From Paragordius varius (Eukaryota > Nematomorpha): DNA of 64,000 nt. The stretch covers positions 3,534,001 to 3,598,000 of the forward strand of contig OZ176056.1 of NCBI GenBank assembly GCA_964247055.1, read 5' to 3'. Within the stretch, counting starts at the first letter, position 1. Every line of letters starts with the position of its first letter. Below the pieces are notes generated by a model. That model did not search any database. It saw nothing but the letters and a program-made list of their open reading frames with translations, and was not told the DNA's origin. The position numbers and the translations under genes are program-made. Positions 47,795-61,300 of this stretch are shown here, piece after piece.

Positions 47795-48550
47795 ATTTTA
47801 GAAGTGCAAATGGCAAATGTTACCACATAAACCCAATTTAACATTCTCTAATTAAAATGATAAATTTATTAAAATAGTTTTAGTAAAGTATGCATCATTT
47901 CAAAATATCCATTAAGATAAAATTTTAAATATTGCGTGAAATCTCCTTAAATGGGTTTGGGTTTATTTTGCTTAGAAGTAACCCACTATTCTTTTTGTTA
48001 AAGTCTGGTGATATCCAAAACATTAAAAGCATAAAGGTACATATTTATCAAAAATGCGGGTCTTATTCAAAGCTGCAAAAAAATTATACTTAAATATTTT
48101 ATATTTTTTAACAATTTAAATAATATAGTTTTTTAACCTATTACCGATACTCAAAATGCTAATTGATTATTGGGAATCCCAAAAACTTAAATTTCAAATT
48201 TACTAATGAATAGTTTACATAATATAACATTTCCTTTTTATGCCATAAATTGAACCCGTAATAGAAAATAAAAATCCCCTTATTTTAAAGCTATCCTTGT
48301 TTGTACCGTATGGATGTTTTGTTTAGTTAGTTTACAAGATAATAAGCTTATAATCAAAGTTTTTGAATAACACCACCTAGCTGGTTTTTGAATTGAACTT
48401 TATTGTATGTTTGTTTTCAACATCAAAATTTATACTGTTACCTTTAACCTTGTATATCTTGTAAAAATGAACAAAGTACAGATTTTTACATATATATAAA
48501 ATATATATGATTAGGAGAATATTTTTATTTTCTTAAAGATTACATTTAAA
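47795..48550. other. Upstream region of the micro-exon locus
   Basis: No gene was recognised. TATATATAAAATATATAT at about 48490-48507 lies some 50 bases before the ATG at 48555 and is a fair TATA-box candidate. Confidence 0.35.
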
Positions 48551-48554
48551 AACC

Positions 48555-48764
48555 ATGCCCAAAATAATATATTTGATGGCACTTAGCATATGCCTATTTC
48601 AATCTGTGACATGTACGCCACGTTTTCGAGACATGGATAAAGATAAACATCAAGATCGTAATTATTATACATATTGTCAAATGTTTGATCCAAAAATTTT
48701 TGCATATTATATTTGAAATTTGCAATTCATATAGCGAAATATTCCAAATACGCACATCCGAACG
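48555..48764 (+). CDS. Candidate signal-peptide first exon plus micro-exon (MEG-type)
   Basis: ATG at 48555 opens MPKIIYLMALSICLFQSVTC, a convincing signal peptide. Two readings are possible. As one exon it stops at 48716 after 53 residues. As a split gene, a donor at 48658 (exon 48555-48657, phase 1) joins a 30-base exon at 48735-48764, which has AG before it and the strong donor GTAAGT after it, encoding PKYSKYAHPN. Phase 1 on both sides and a length divisible by three are the rules of the large gene downstream. I therefore infer either an alternative 5' end that splices into the exons from 50374 on, or the start of a truncated paralogue. Mature part: short, charged (DMDKDKHQD). No transcript evidence. 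Confidence 0.5.
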
Positions 48765-49119
48765 GTAAGTCAATATATATTGACAAACTATAAATAAATA
48801 TTAGAATTTGAAAACTCTCAAGGTAATTTTACATTAAACTTCTTTTAAAACAATTTAACCTCTTTTTGTGGGGTAAATGTACCCAAAATTATTAAATTGT
48901 CGACTTCGGTTACTTTGTCAATACACTGACGCTAAAAAATGTGTATTTATTTTTTTAATCTTAAATAATTTAAATTAATTGCATGGATAAAAATAAAATC
49001 GAACGATTTTTATCCTATGTAACTGTTTGATAAAAGTGTCCTTATGTGTATAATTCTATACTTGTATATTATTAATATTAATGAAATGTATAATTAAAAA
49101 GTGTTAGATTCATGATATT

Positions 49120-49290
49120 TTAATTAGGCTTTACAAGTGATTAATAATATTTCCACCTTTGTGGTAATGATCCCATATCTAAAATTCGCAAAATTTGCCC
49201 TTATGTTAATAAATATTTTGGCAAAAGCTAAATGCTTTATAGATTATAAATATATATCATAAACTATATTAAAACTATATTTATTTAAAT
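49120..49290. repeat. Family A fragment (left half only)
   Basis: Contains TGGTAATGATCCCATATCTA and GGCAAAAGCTAAATGCTTTA, matching 1795-1870 and 7250-7585. It separates the two candidate signal-peptide exons. Confidence 0.45.
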
Positions 49291-49399
49291 TCCAATTTTA
49301 TGCATTGTATTTATTAGGCAACAAATGAGTTTATATATAATAAAAAAGTCATAATGGCATTCATAACAAAAAAAAGGTTAAATCACCAAAAATATCCGT

Positions 49400-52300
49400 A
49401 TGAAAACGTCCAAGCTTATTATAATTTTAATATATTGGATATACTTTGTAGATGTAAAACAAAAATCTACAATTCCTCAACCGAAAAGAATCGAAAGTGA
49501 GTTATTATATTTCAAATATATAATATTAAAAAAAACACTTGATAATTTTTAATATCTATAGTGATTTGACTTATGAAAAATTATAAAATTTATTAAAGTC
49601 TTGAGGTTGAAATGACATTATACTCGAAACTTTTGGACAATGATTATTTTATTTTAAATAATATTATATGGCCCAATTTTATGTAAAATCATAATTCCTT
49701 AATATTTTTCGTAAAATGACTCAAAATCAGAAAATATTGAATTTTAGATTTTATATTATTTGCTCTAAGATTATTACGTAGAAAAGGACATAATAATTTT
49801 TGCTTGTTTTTGGCTACAACTGTTAAATATGAATTGGATGCCCTTAAATTTTCATGGCTTAAAAATAGTGTTCAAGTATTCATAATAAAAATCATTTACA
49901 CACAGGAAATTAGGAGTAATCGCATTTATTCGAAGAAAAAACAAAGCTGTTATATTTAAAAATGATCAATTATTTTTTGAATTAGTTTTTTCACCTTGAA
50001 ATATAAAAAACTATGATATTGGGCCAAATTTAAAATTTGCATTATATGTCCTTTTAGGCGCATTACAAAAAACATCATTTTTAAAATTATAAACAGAAAA
50101 ATAATTTTCACCTCAAAGTTCCGCCTTTTTTTAATAAATTAATGTATGTATTAAAATCCAGTTAAATTTGATTCAAAAGTCATTTTTCATTTTTGCCAAC
50201 AATTTTTTTGGAAAACAAGGACTTTAATTACTGTTAAGCTACTAAAACACCTTTGCATATAATTGAATTTAGATTTGTTCATAGTTAATATGGTATACAA
50301 AAAAAATCTTTTATTATTTTATTGATTACACTTTAAGTTTTACTTAATAATATATACAAATTTATTTATATAGATGATACTCCGGGTAATTAAATTAAAA
50401 TATTTTTACTTTTATATGGTTGTCTTGTTTGCAAATTAAGAAATCCTGTACTTAAACTCTAAAATTTAAACTCAAAAATTCAGACTGTAATTCTATTTAA
50501 ACCAATATTTTTAGTGAGCAACACGGCCTTGGCTGCTGGTATGATTAAAAAAATATTTGTTAAAATTTGAAATTATCCCAATATATTTAAATAGTTGCGG
50601 TTGGAGTTGGCGTAGGTTAAATACTATTCTAACAAAATTATAAAAATAAATTTGTTTAAATATTTCTATCAATATATATATATTATAGGAGTCTTTGGAG
50701 CCGTGGGCATTGCAGGTATTTGTATTTAAGGGCATCAACATTAAAACGCAGTTTTAACAACAGAATAAGAATTTTGGTAAAAAGTTATTTTTACTATTAA
50801 TAATATTAAAAGACCATTTCTAAGCACACGAAATCGTGGATTTTTTCGATATATGCGATATACAAAAACTAATATTATACTTTTTTCAGTAATTTTCGGT
50901 TAATATACACCCCATTGGATAATAGCCTAATAACAGTTATATTAATTAAAGCTTCAAAACATAAAAACCCGTTTATAAGGAGTATCATTTAAGTGTATTA
51001 AAAAATACCATTTTTAAAATTAAAAAAGCTTACCATAAACTATTTATATAATTTAAGCAGACCACAATTAATTTTAATTTTTATGTATTTAAAATATAAA
51101 ATATTTGGGAAAAAATTAAAGGGAAACATTTTTTTTATAGTTAAATGCAAACATATATACCATTTACAGTTCAAATTCACCCTTAAACAATACAAAGACA
51201 CCCTTGAACAATTCGAATTCACCCTTGAACAATTCAAATTCACTCTTGAACAATTCAAATTCACCTTAAAATAAATTATGTGTTTTTTAAGATTAAAAAT
51301 TAGCTATATTTTTTTATTTTTAAAAAAAAGAAATTTTGTTTAAAATTAAAATAATACTGAAAAATTAATAAACTATGCCATAAAAATATATTTAATTTTA
51401 ATGATGAGGAATTGTTCAAGAGTGAATTTAAATTGTTCAAGGGTGATGAATTTGAATTGATCAAGGGTGAATTTGAATTGTAAATGATATATAATGTGTA
51501 TAGTTCCTCAAGTTACTGGAGCCTTGGCTGGAGGTGCCGCGGCTTCACAAGAGGTCGCCTCTGTCGCTGGACAATTGGTAACAGGCACTCAAGATGCTTC
51601 ATTAGCCCAACCAGGTAGATAAATGTCAAAAACTACATTTTAGGTTCAAATTATGATAAATTTGACGGTTCCCTAATTGTTTTATCGGTTATTTTTAAAT
51701 AACACCTTATCTAACAATTATGTATATATAATATTTAAATTTTAAAATAAAAAGTCATGCTTCAAATTTACTAAGCAAAAATATTAATGATGTAAACAGT
51801 AATTTTTGAATTCAATGACTGGTAATGACAGTGAATTACCGGAATTTAAAAATGGATTTCAGCTCCACTTTTTGCGGTTCCGAATTTCAATCCCAAAACT
51901 CAAAAATCACTAAGATATTATTATTATTATTATTATATTTACAAATAAAATATAAAAGCATACTTAAAATATATTTTTGAAAGGTATATCCGCATCAACT
52001 AGCGAAGTCACCCATCCTGAATGTATGAAATTATTTTCTACATTATTTATTTTCTATATTAATTATATATTTAGTGGTTTCTCCAACCCAGGGGGATTCT
52101 GTTGCAAGTAAAAAAGCTAAAATTAGTTGAAAACGAATCTATCATTACATAGGTCCTGATGTCGAACCTTCAACACCTCAATCTCAAGGTAATATATAAA
52201 TATTTAATAAACTTATATATACAACCATTGGCTGAATTTTAAAGCATATACCATAATCCTAAGTGCTCACAATCACCCGCCATTTGAAATATACTATTTA

Positions 52301-55300
52301 CAGTTAAAATTCACCCTTTAACAATTCAAATTTACCCTTGAACAATTCAAATTCACCCTCGAATTCATATATACCCCAAAATAAATTAGGTGTTTTTTAA
52401 GATTAAAAAAATATTTTATTTTATAATATTTTTAAAATATGAAATTCTGTCTAAACTTAATATAATGTTGAAACAATAATAATATGTCGTAAAAATATAA
52501 TTCATATTAATGATGAGTTATTTTATCCCGAAAACACCATAAAATGGTATATATTTGAGGAATATTTTATTAGAGTTAAGGCTGTAAAATGCGAACACAA
52601 TGTAAGAGTTTTTCCAGTTTTCCATATGAGTAGACATAATCAGAAAACTTGTTTAAGAAATATTAAATTTCCTATGATTTTGTTGAGTATATTTAAAAAA
52701 AATTCAGATTTCCAAGAGCCGTATGTTGCACACTCCTTCCTTAAACCATAAGAATCAAGGCACCATTTATATAGTGTAATGTTTAGGGTCAAAAATGTAG
52801 TTTTAGTAAGTGGGATGCAAGCTTTTTGAGTAAAATTTGGAGCAAAACATATTTGGAGATTGTAATAAAAGGTTTAATAATGTTTTTTATGAAATCATAT
52901 ATTTATATTTCTCCATCTTGAGGATCTAGGAATAGAAAAAGATAGCTTGAGAAACTAATAAGTGTAACTATTATTATAGTTAAGTTTACATCTCCCCCTT
53001 ATAGTTGCATAAAAGACAAATAAACTTAAAAAACGGATTTTAGCAGTGGGATGTTTTAACGAATTTATGTATGAATCAAAATTTTACACACTGCAAGCAT
53101 TTTTAAGTAAAATTTGGGGCAAAACATATTTCGAGTTTATTTGTAGTAAAAGTTTTAATAATGTTTTTTATGAATGCATATATTTATATTTCATCACGAG
53201 GATCTAGGAATAGAAAAACATAGATTGAGAAACTAAGTGTAAATATTACTTATAATTAAGTTTAGATCTCCCCTTTATAAATGCCGAAGCTTATTGAAAC
53301 ACAAACTTATAAATGCATATTAATATTATCTATTGATATGCGTTGATAATTTAATAATTTTAGAGCAAATATTGAAAAATAATTTAAAATAATTTTTTAC
53401 ACCATAAAAGGAATTCATTTTTTTATTTTTTGAATATTCAATGGATCTAAATATAAGATTTTAATGTTTGGTTTTTCAATTAAATAAGTTTATGATCTAA
53501 TTTAGGAGAAAAAATGCACTTTTTTCATTCAAAATTATATGTTAACATTGAATAACAATTGTCTTTGTAGACTCAAAACCGGTGGTACTCACCAAAAAAA
53601 ATTTGACGGGCCAAATAAAATATATTTTTTTTCGTGGGCCATGAACCTATAATAAAAATTCTATAGCTATTTGACACATATGCACATATTTATACTCTAA
53701 ATAGCACAATGTGCGGATCGCATCTAAATCCCAACTCGTTTTGCATTATTTAGCTTAAAAAATCAATTTTTTTTGATAACAACATTTATTTTGATATTAA
53801 CCATTATTGACAAATTTGGTTTGGCCTCATGATAGGCCAATCTTAATACGTGGTCCATATAATTATCGGCTAAGCGATTTCGGTTGTGTTCTTGAACTTC
53901 ATTTTTGAATATGCTCTCACACGTGTAAGTTGAGGGAAAAAAGGACAACCTGAGCACGTTTTTTATATTTTCATATTTATTTGGCACATCTTGCCAAAAC
54001 TCTACATATCTTTCTACTCTACGATTCTCCTTGAATATAGCCTCCAAATTGAAATCATTTTTAAAATTTAAGTTCAATGATATGCGCCTGATCAAAATAA
54101 AAATGCTCTAGTTGCCTAATATTGGATATATCTATATGCCATGAATTTTTAATCTCAGCGGTAAATTACATATTATCTTCATGATTCGTTTTAAGTGTGG
54201 GGAAAAATAGGAGTGTTTTATTTATAAAATCTTTTTTATATCAAAAGAATATTAGATTAGCAAATTAGATTATTATCTTCCTTAAAGACTTGTATTAAAA
54301 ATACTAAGTTTACAAGTAATGTCGCAAAGGTAGGCTAATAAAACCCACCATTTGTCACTATTAATTTTCTCGTCAAACTATATGTTATCTTTTATAAATA
54401 ATACTATTTCATGTCTAAAAACAGAAAATTTAGGATCTTATTGTTATTATATTAATAAAATATTAAAACAATACTTAAAATATATTTTTAATAGGTCCAT
54501 CCGCATCAACTAGCGAAGGCACCCATTCTGAATGTATGAAATTATTTTCTATATAAATTATATTCTTAGTACTTTCTCCAACCCAGGGGGATGCTGTTGC
54601 AAGTAAAAAGGCTAAAATTAGTTGAAAACATATCTATCATTACATAGGTCCTGATGTCGAACCTTCAACACCTCAATCTCAAGGTAACATAAAAATTTAT
54701 GATAAACTTAATTAATAATACATATATTGGCTGAATTTTTAAAGCTTATAATTTGAGCTAGGGTGTCAAACACAAATTTGTCATGCCGATTAAAATATAT
54801 ATGAGCAATATTTTATTACAATTAAGACTGTAAAATGCAAATATAGTTCGTTCGAGTGTGTTTCCATATGAGTGGACGTAATCAGAAAACTTGTTAAAGA
54901 ATACAAATTTACTAAGATTTAGTTGAGTATATTTAAGGAAATTTCGGATTTCCAATTTTTTGCGAGCCGGATGTTGAACACTCCTTCTTTAAACCATCAG
55001 ATATATAACATCAAGGCATAATTATTATATAGTGTAAAGTTTAGGGTCAAAAATGTAGTTTTAGCAGTGGGATGCAAGCTTTTTGAGTAAAATTTGGAGC
55101 AAAGCATATTTCGAGTTTAATTGTAATAAAAGTTTTTAAATTTTTTTAATGAAATCATATATTTATATTTATCCATCTTGAGGATCTAGGAATATAAATA
55201 GTAGGAACTAATTAGTGTAAGTGTAATTATTATTATAGTTAAATTTACATCCCCCATTATAGTTGCATAAAAGACAAATAAACTTAAAAAACTGATTTTA

Positions 55301-58300
55301 GCAGTGGGATGTTTTAACAAATGTATGAATCAAAATTTTTACACATTGCAAGCATTTTTAAGTAAAATTTGGGGCAAAACATATTTCGAGTTTATTTATA
55401 GTAAAAGTTTTAATAATGTTTTTTTATGAATGCATATATTTATATTTCACCATCACGAGGATCTAGGAAAGGAAGATAGCTTGAGAAACTAAGTGTAAAT
55501 ATTACTAATTAAGTTTATATCTCCCCTTTATAAATGCCCAAGATTATTGAAACACAAACTTATAAATGCAATTTAATATTATCTATTGATGTGCCTTGAT
55601 AATTTAATAAATTTAGAGCGAATATTGTAAAATAATTGACTGATTAAAATAATTTTTTTACACCATGAAAGTATTTTATTTTTTTTATTTTTTGAATATT
55701 CAATGGATCTAAATATAAGATTTTAATGTTTGGTTTTCAATTCCAATTTAGGAGAAAAATTCACTTTTTCCATTCAAAATTATATGTTAACAATGAATAA
55801 CAATTGAGCTCTCTGTAGACTAAACCCCGGTGGTACTCACCAAAAAAATTTGACGGGCCAAATAAAATATATATATTTTTCGAGGGCCATGAACCTATAA
55901 TGAAAATTCTATAGCTATTTGACACATATGCACATATTTATACTCTAAATAGCACAATGTGCGGATCGCATCTAAATCCCAACTCGTTTTGCACCAATTA
56001 GTTTAAAAAATCAATTTTTTTTGATAACAACATTTATTTTGATATTAACCATTATTGACAAATTTGGTTTGGCCTCATGATAGGCCAATCTTAATACGTG
56101 GTCCATATAATTATCGGCTAAGCGATTTCGGTTGTGTTCTTGAACTTAATTTTTGAATATCACACGGTAAGTTGGGGGAAAAAAGGACAACTTGAGCACG
56201 TTTTTTATATTTTCATATTTATTTGGCACATCTTGCCAAAACTCTACATTTCTTCTCTACGATTCTCCTTGAATATAGCCTCCAAATTGGAATCATTTTT
56301 AAAATTTAAGTTCAATGATATGCGCCTGATCAAAATAAAAATGCTCTAGTTGCCTAATATTGGATATATCCATATGCCATGAATTTTCAACGAGTTATAA
56401 CCTAAATATTTCTTAATTCTTGAAATCTAAATTTCATCTCATTAGATAAAAATGTTAAATGATTCTCTATTATTAAATTAATCTCAGCGTAAATTACATA
56501 TTTTCTTCACGATTCGTTTTAAGTGTTGGAATAAGAGTGTTTTATTTATAAAATCTTTTATATATCAAAAGATTATTAGATTAGCAAATTAGATTATTAT
56601 TTTGCTCCCTTAAAGACTTGTATTAAAAATATTAAGTTTACAAGTTATGTCGCAAAGGTAGGCTATTAAAACCCACCATTTGTCACTATTAATTTTCTCG
56701 TCAAACTATATGTTGTTATCTTTTATAAATAATAGAATTTCATGTCTAAAAAAAAAATTTAAGATAATATTGTTATTATATTTACAAATAAAATATAAAA
56801 CCATACTTAAAATATATTTTTAATAGGTCCATCCGCATCAACTAGCGAAGGCACCCATTCTGAATGTATGAAATTATTTTCTATATAAATTATATTCTTA
56901 GTACTTTCTCCAACCCAGGGGGATGCTGTTGCAAGTAAAAAGGCTAAAATTAGTTGAAAACATATCTATCATTACATAGGTCCTGATGTCGAACCTTCAA
57001 CACCTCAATCTCAAGGTAACATAAAAATATTTGATAAACTTAACTTAATATTACATACATTGGCTTTTTTAATGCTTATAATTTGAACTATAGTGTCGAA
57101 CACAAATTTTTCATGCCGATTAAAATATATATGAGCATTATTTTATTAGAATTAAGACTGTAAAATGCGAACACAATGTAAAAGTTTTTTCCAGTGTGTT
57201 TCCATATGAGTAGACATAATTGGAAAACTTTGAGAAACATTAAATTATCCAAGCTTGTGAGCATAATTTAGGATTTCCAATTTTTTGCGAGCCGCATGTT
57301 GGACACTCCTTCTTAAACCATAAGATTTATAACATCAAAGCATAAGTTATATAGTGTAAAGTTTAGAGTCAAAAGTGTAGTTTTTTAATATGTTTTTTTG
57401 AATGGAGACACTCTTCAGCTTTCATGGTGCGAAAATTTGGGGTCACTTTGCATAAAAGACAAATAAGCTTAAAACATTGATTTTAGCGGTGGTATGTTTT
57501 AAAGAATTTATATATGAATCAAAATTTTTACACACTGCAAGCTTTTTGAGTAAAATTTAGAGCAAAACATATTTCGAGTTTATTTGTAATAAAAGTTTTA
57601 ATAATGTTTTTTAAACGATGATCTAACCGGTAGATTACATGTTTTGAATAGAATAAAAAGTAGCTAGAAAATTTAAGCCTAACTATTACTATAGTTAAGT
57701 TTACATTTTCCCTTTATAAATGCCGAACCTTATTGAAACACAAATCTGAAATGTATGTTATTTAATATTATCTATTGATGTGTCTTATTAATGATTTTAG
57801 GAGGGAATATGGAAAAATAATTGACTGATTTAAATTTACAGCAGGAAAATCATTTTTCTATTTTTTTTGAATAGTCAATGGATTAAATAAGTTATTATTT
57901 TGTTTTCCAATAAATAAGTTTATCATCCAATTTAGGAGAAAAAATGCACTTTTTTCATTCAAAATTATATGTTAGCATTGTGTAAAAACAATTGAGCTTT
58001 CTGTAGACTCCAAACTGTCAAAACGATTTTATCAAAACTATATTTACTATAATTATTCTTAAACGGAACGATTACGTTCGGAGTTAAAAGGAAAATTTAT
58101 AGGTGGAAGCTAAAGCTGAAAAATACAAAGAATTAGGAATTGCCCCAACCAATTCCTGTATTAATCATCGAAAATTGTTATGTTTAACTACTCTATGATG
58201 TTAATGATTTAAGTTCGAAACCCAACACAGAAAGTTTTGGGGTAATTTTAAAATATATATAATTCTCCAAAATATATCAGCACAGCTGAAATCTCAGTTA

Positions 58301-61300
58301 ACCTAATGCAACGTAATCCCTATGTTCGGCTTCCAAAAGTTAAGCCTTTCTAACTTCAAATTTTAGATATAAGGCATTTTTTAATTCAAATTAGTAATGT
58401 AGGCATAAAAGCATTTAGAAAAATTTCTATATATTTGAGATTTTTTGATAATATGCGGGACTTATTCATATTTTTTTAAAATATTTGATACATAGACGCT
58501 CTTTCTCCCTCTATGGAAGATATATCAGAGCCAGGAGGTTTTAAAAATTTTAACCATGTATATTATGTTTTAAAGTAGATATAAGACCAGGTAATACAAA
58601 ATATATTATTATAAAAAAAATATTTTATATACATATGGAGTGATCACTATCAAAGTTTAAAACAGATATGGGAACATATATTGTGGTTTCCCGGTAGAGA
58701 ATGGATATGCAATGCAATATATTCTAATTATCATCACTCGATATAACCTAAATATTTAAAATACGGGTTTATGTTGGAGACATATGTAAAAGTTAATCAA
58801 ACTGTCATAAAATTTTTTGTATATAATTTTTGAGTTTCTAAAAACCTATAAAATACCTATTATGAGACCAAAATAATAGCAGAACACATTATCATTCTTT
58901 GATTTAGAAGAATTTAATTATGCTGTGGATTTATAACTATATCCAATCATTGCTAAACCAAAATGTGTTTCCGAGTTCTGTTTTAACCATATAAAGGCTT
59001 AAGTTAAGACACAAATAAATTTATAAACCATTTATATTAGGATCTGAAGTTAGTCAAGGTAAGTACACTTTTTCTTAATATAATAATCCACATATATTGA
59101 GAAAATGTGGATTTATATATTTTAATATCCTATTAAGCTGGTCCATCGACATCCAACGCAGAAGGTTTAAGAAACCAAGTTTTTGCATCCTCATACTTTA
59201 TAGATACAGTAATTGTTATTTTTTAATATCAAGAATTTTTTTTAATCTATGTGGCATTTTTTTATCCCTTGAAAAGTTGTTTTACAAGCATATAAAAAAT
59301 AACATTTACATATAAATTTAAATGTACTTACATGTCCCTTTTCGGTACACATATATGAGAGATACATTACATTGCAATATGTTCCCCTTCTCGCTACATA
59401 TCCTATTAGAGAAATGGTAACATTGCATATGTGTGTGCCTACTTCGATAAAAAATTAGGTTTGATATATCATTTTTTTATAAAATTAGGTATTAATCGGT
59501 ATGTTATGTGTTCTGCATACTTTAGGTGATATAGTGTTTTCAAAAAAACTCAGCAAAATCAAATCAATATTTAAATTTGTATAATACAAGTTTTATTACG
59601 CACATAAGCGATTTATATGTTAATTTCAAAAATATTTTTTTATAGTCTTATATGATATCAGTTATGATTTTCTGAAATATTTTTTAATTAATTGATAAAA
59701 ACTTAATTTTTTATAAAAAAATATATATAAAACCTAAAAAATTATTTAATATCACCTAAAATTAGTTAAACTAAGAAATGTCGACGAAAAATGGTAAAAT
59801 AATATCATTTATAATTATTTTACAAGTGGTAATTTATTTAAGCAAATATTTTTGACAATTTTTTTGGTGTGCTCATAATACTTAAGAAAATGAATGTGCT
59901 GAATATATCAAAAATTTGAGTTAAATCAATTCTTCCACATTGAAATGGCATCTTGCCTGACTTTTTTTGATCTCTGGAGTCTGGGTTATTAATGTGTTCC
60001 CATAGTTTGAATCTAATGTAGATGGCAAACTTACATCTATATTAAATTGATAAAAACTTAATATTTTATACAAAAAATTATATATCAAACTTATAAATTA
60101 ATAATCAAAGTATGCAGAACACATAACATACTGATTAATACCTAATTTTATAAAAAAATGATATATCAAACCTAATTTTTTATCGAAGTAGGCACAACAC
60201 ATATGCAATGTTACCATTTCTCTAATAGGATATGTAGCGAGAAGGGGAACATATTGCAATGTAATGTATCTCTCATATATGGGTACCGAAAAGGGACTTG
60301 TAAGTACATTTAAATATATATGTAAATGTTATTTTTTATATGCTTGTAAAACAACTTTTCAAGGGATAAAAAAATGCCACACAGATTAAAAAAAAAATTC
60401 TTGATATTAAAAAATAACAATTACTGTAATTAAATGGATTAAAAATGGTCATAACTAAATATAAGTTTTAAACTGTCAAATGCATAACATGTACTTTTAA
60501 AAGAGGAATATAGATGCGACCAAAAAGTGATAAACAGCTGGTTTTAATTCAAATATGGAATAAAAGAATAAGATTATCTTCAAAAGCTCTTATAAAAAAT
60601 ATTGATAAAAGTCTTTTTTGGGCTAAATCTTAACAGGATATTATTTCTAAAGTAACCATTAAAAAAACTTAAACTGTTGATCTGCCTTTTTTATATATAT
60701 GTTTGACCATTTTTTCAAACATAGAAAAATGGTGTATAGTAATTTTCGATATAAATTTAATATGATATAATGATTTTTGAATTAACAATTTTTTATATTA
60801 ATTTATACATTACCAATTAATATAAAAGCTGATACCGTTAATCCAATCGAAGGCACAGAAACACAAAATTTTCAAGGAATCCGAAGTATGTTTCTTAAGA
60901 TTTTTTTGAATTGGATATGGATAACTTTAAATTATAACTTGCTTAGGTGAATTGGGGACAACAGGTTGATAAACGATTTTATTTATAAATTAAAAAACTT
61001 ATATATATTATATATATATACAGTCAGAAGCTTGGCTAGATATCGTAATTTTAATTTAAATTTCCATTCAAAAACCATGATATTATTATATATAATATTA
61101 TTCAGAGGGAAGAACTCTGAGTTTTGGTATATTTCAATATCTTTAATATCTTGATAGCAGAGATTGGAAACGCTTTATTTATTTTTTCAAAATGCGGCCC
61201 ACAAAGTTATTTGTGTTGAGCAGTCCTGAATTATTTATATAAAATAAAATAAGGTTCTACATTGTATATTAAAGCTTACAAAATTCTTTTTTTTTTGGAA

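Larger units (their letters stand above)
51984..57015 (+). repeat. Three tandem copies of a three-micro-exon module
   Basis: A genomic unit of about 2.3-2.5 kb is repeated: exon triplets (39, 33 and 36 nt) begin at 51984, 54495 and 56827. Each encodes 36 residues of the form GPSASTSEGTHSE / LLSPTQGDAVA / SPDVEPSTPQSQ. Triplets 2 and 3 look identical, including the two tiny introns between their exons; triplet 1 differs at a few residues (GIS.., EVTHPE, LVS, GDSVA). The long introns behind the triplets are also homologous but carry more differences and indels. They repeat a hAT-type MITE, paired 'AGCAGTGGGATG' blocks and, in units 1 and 2, a hAT fragment. Confidence 0.85.

Noticed and set aside
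49120-49150. A possible 9-nt micro-exon (GCTTTACAA) linking the upstream signal-peptide exon
   Set aside because: The interval is part of a dispersed family A repeat also found where no gene is present.
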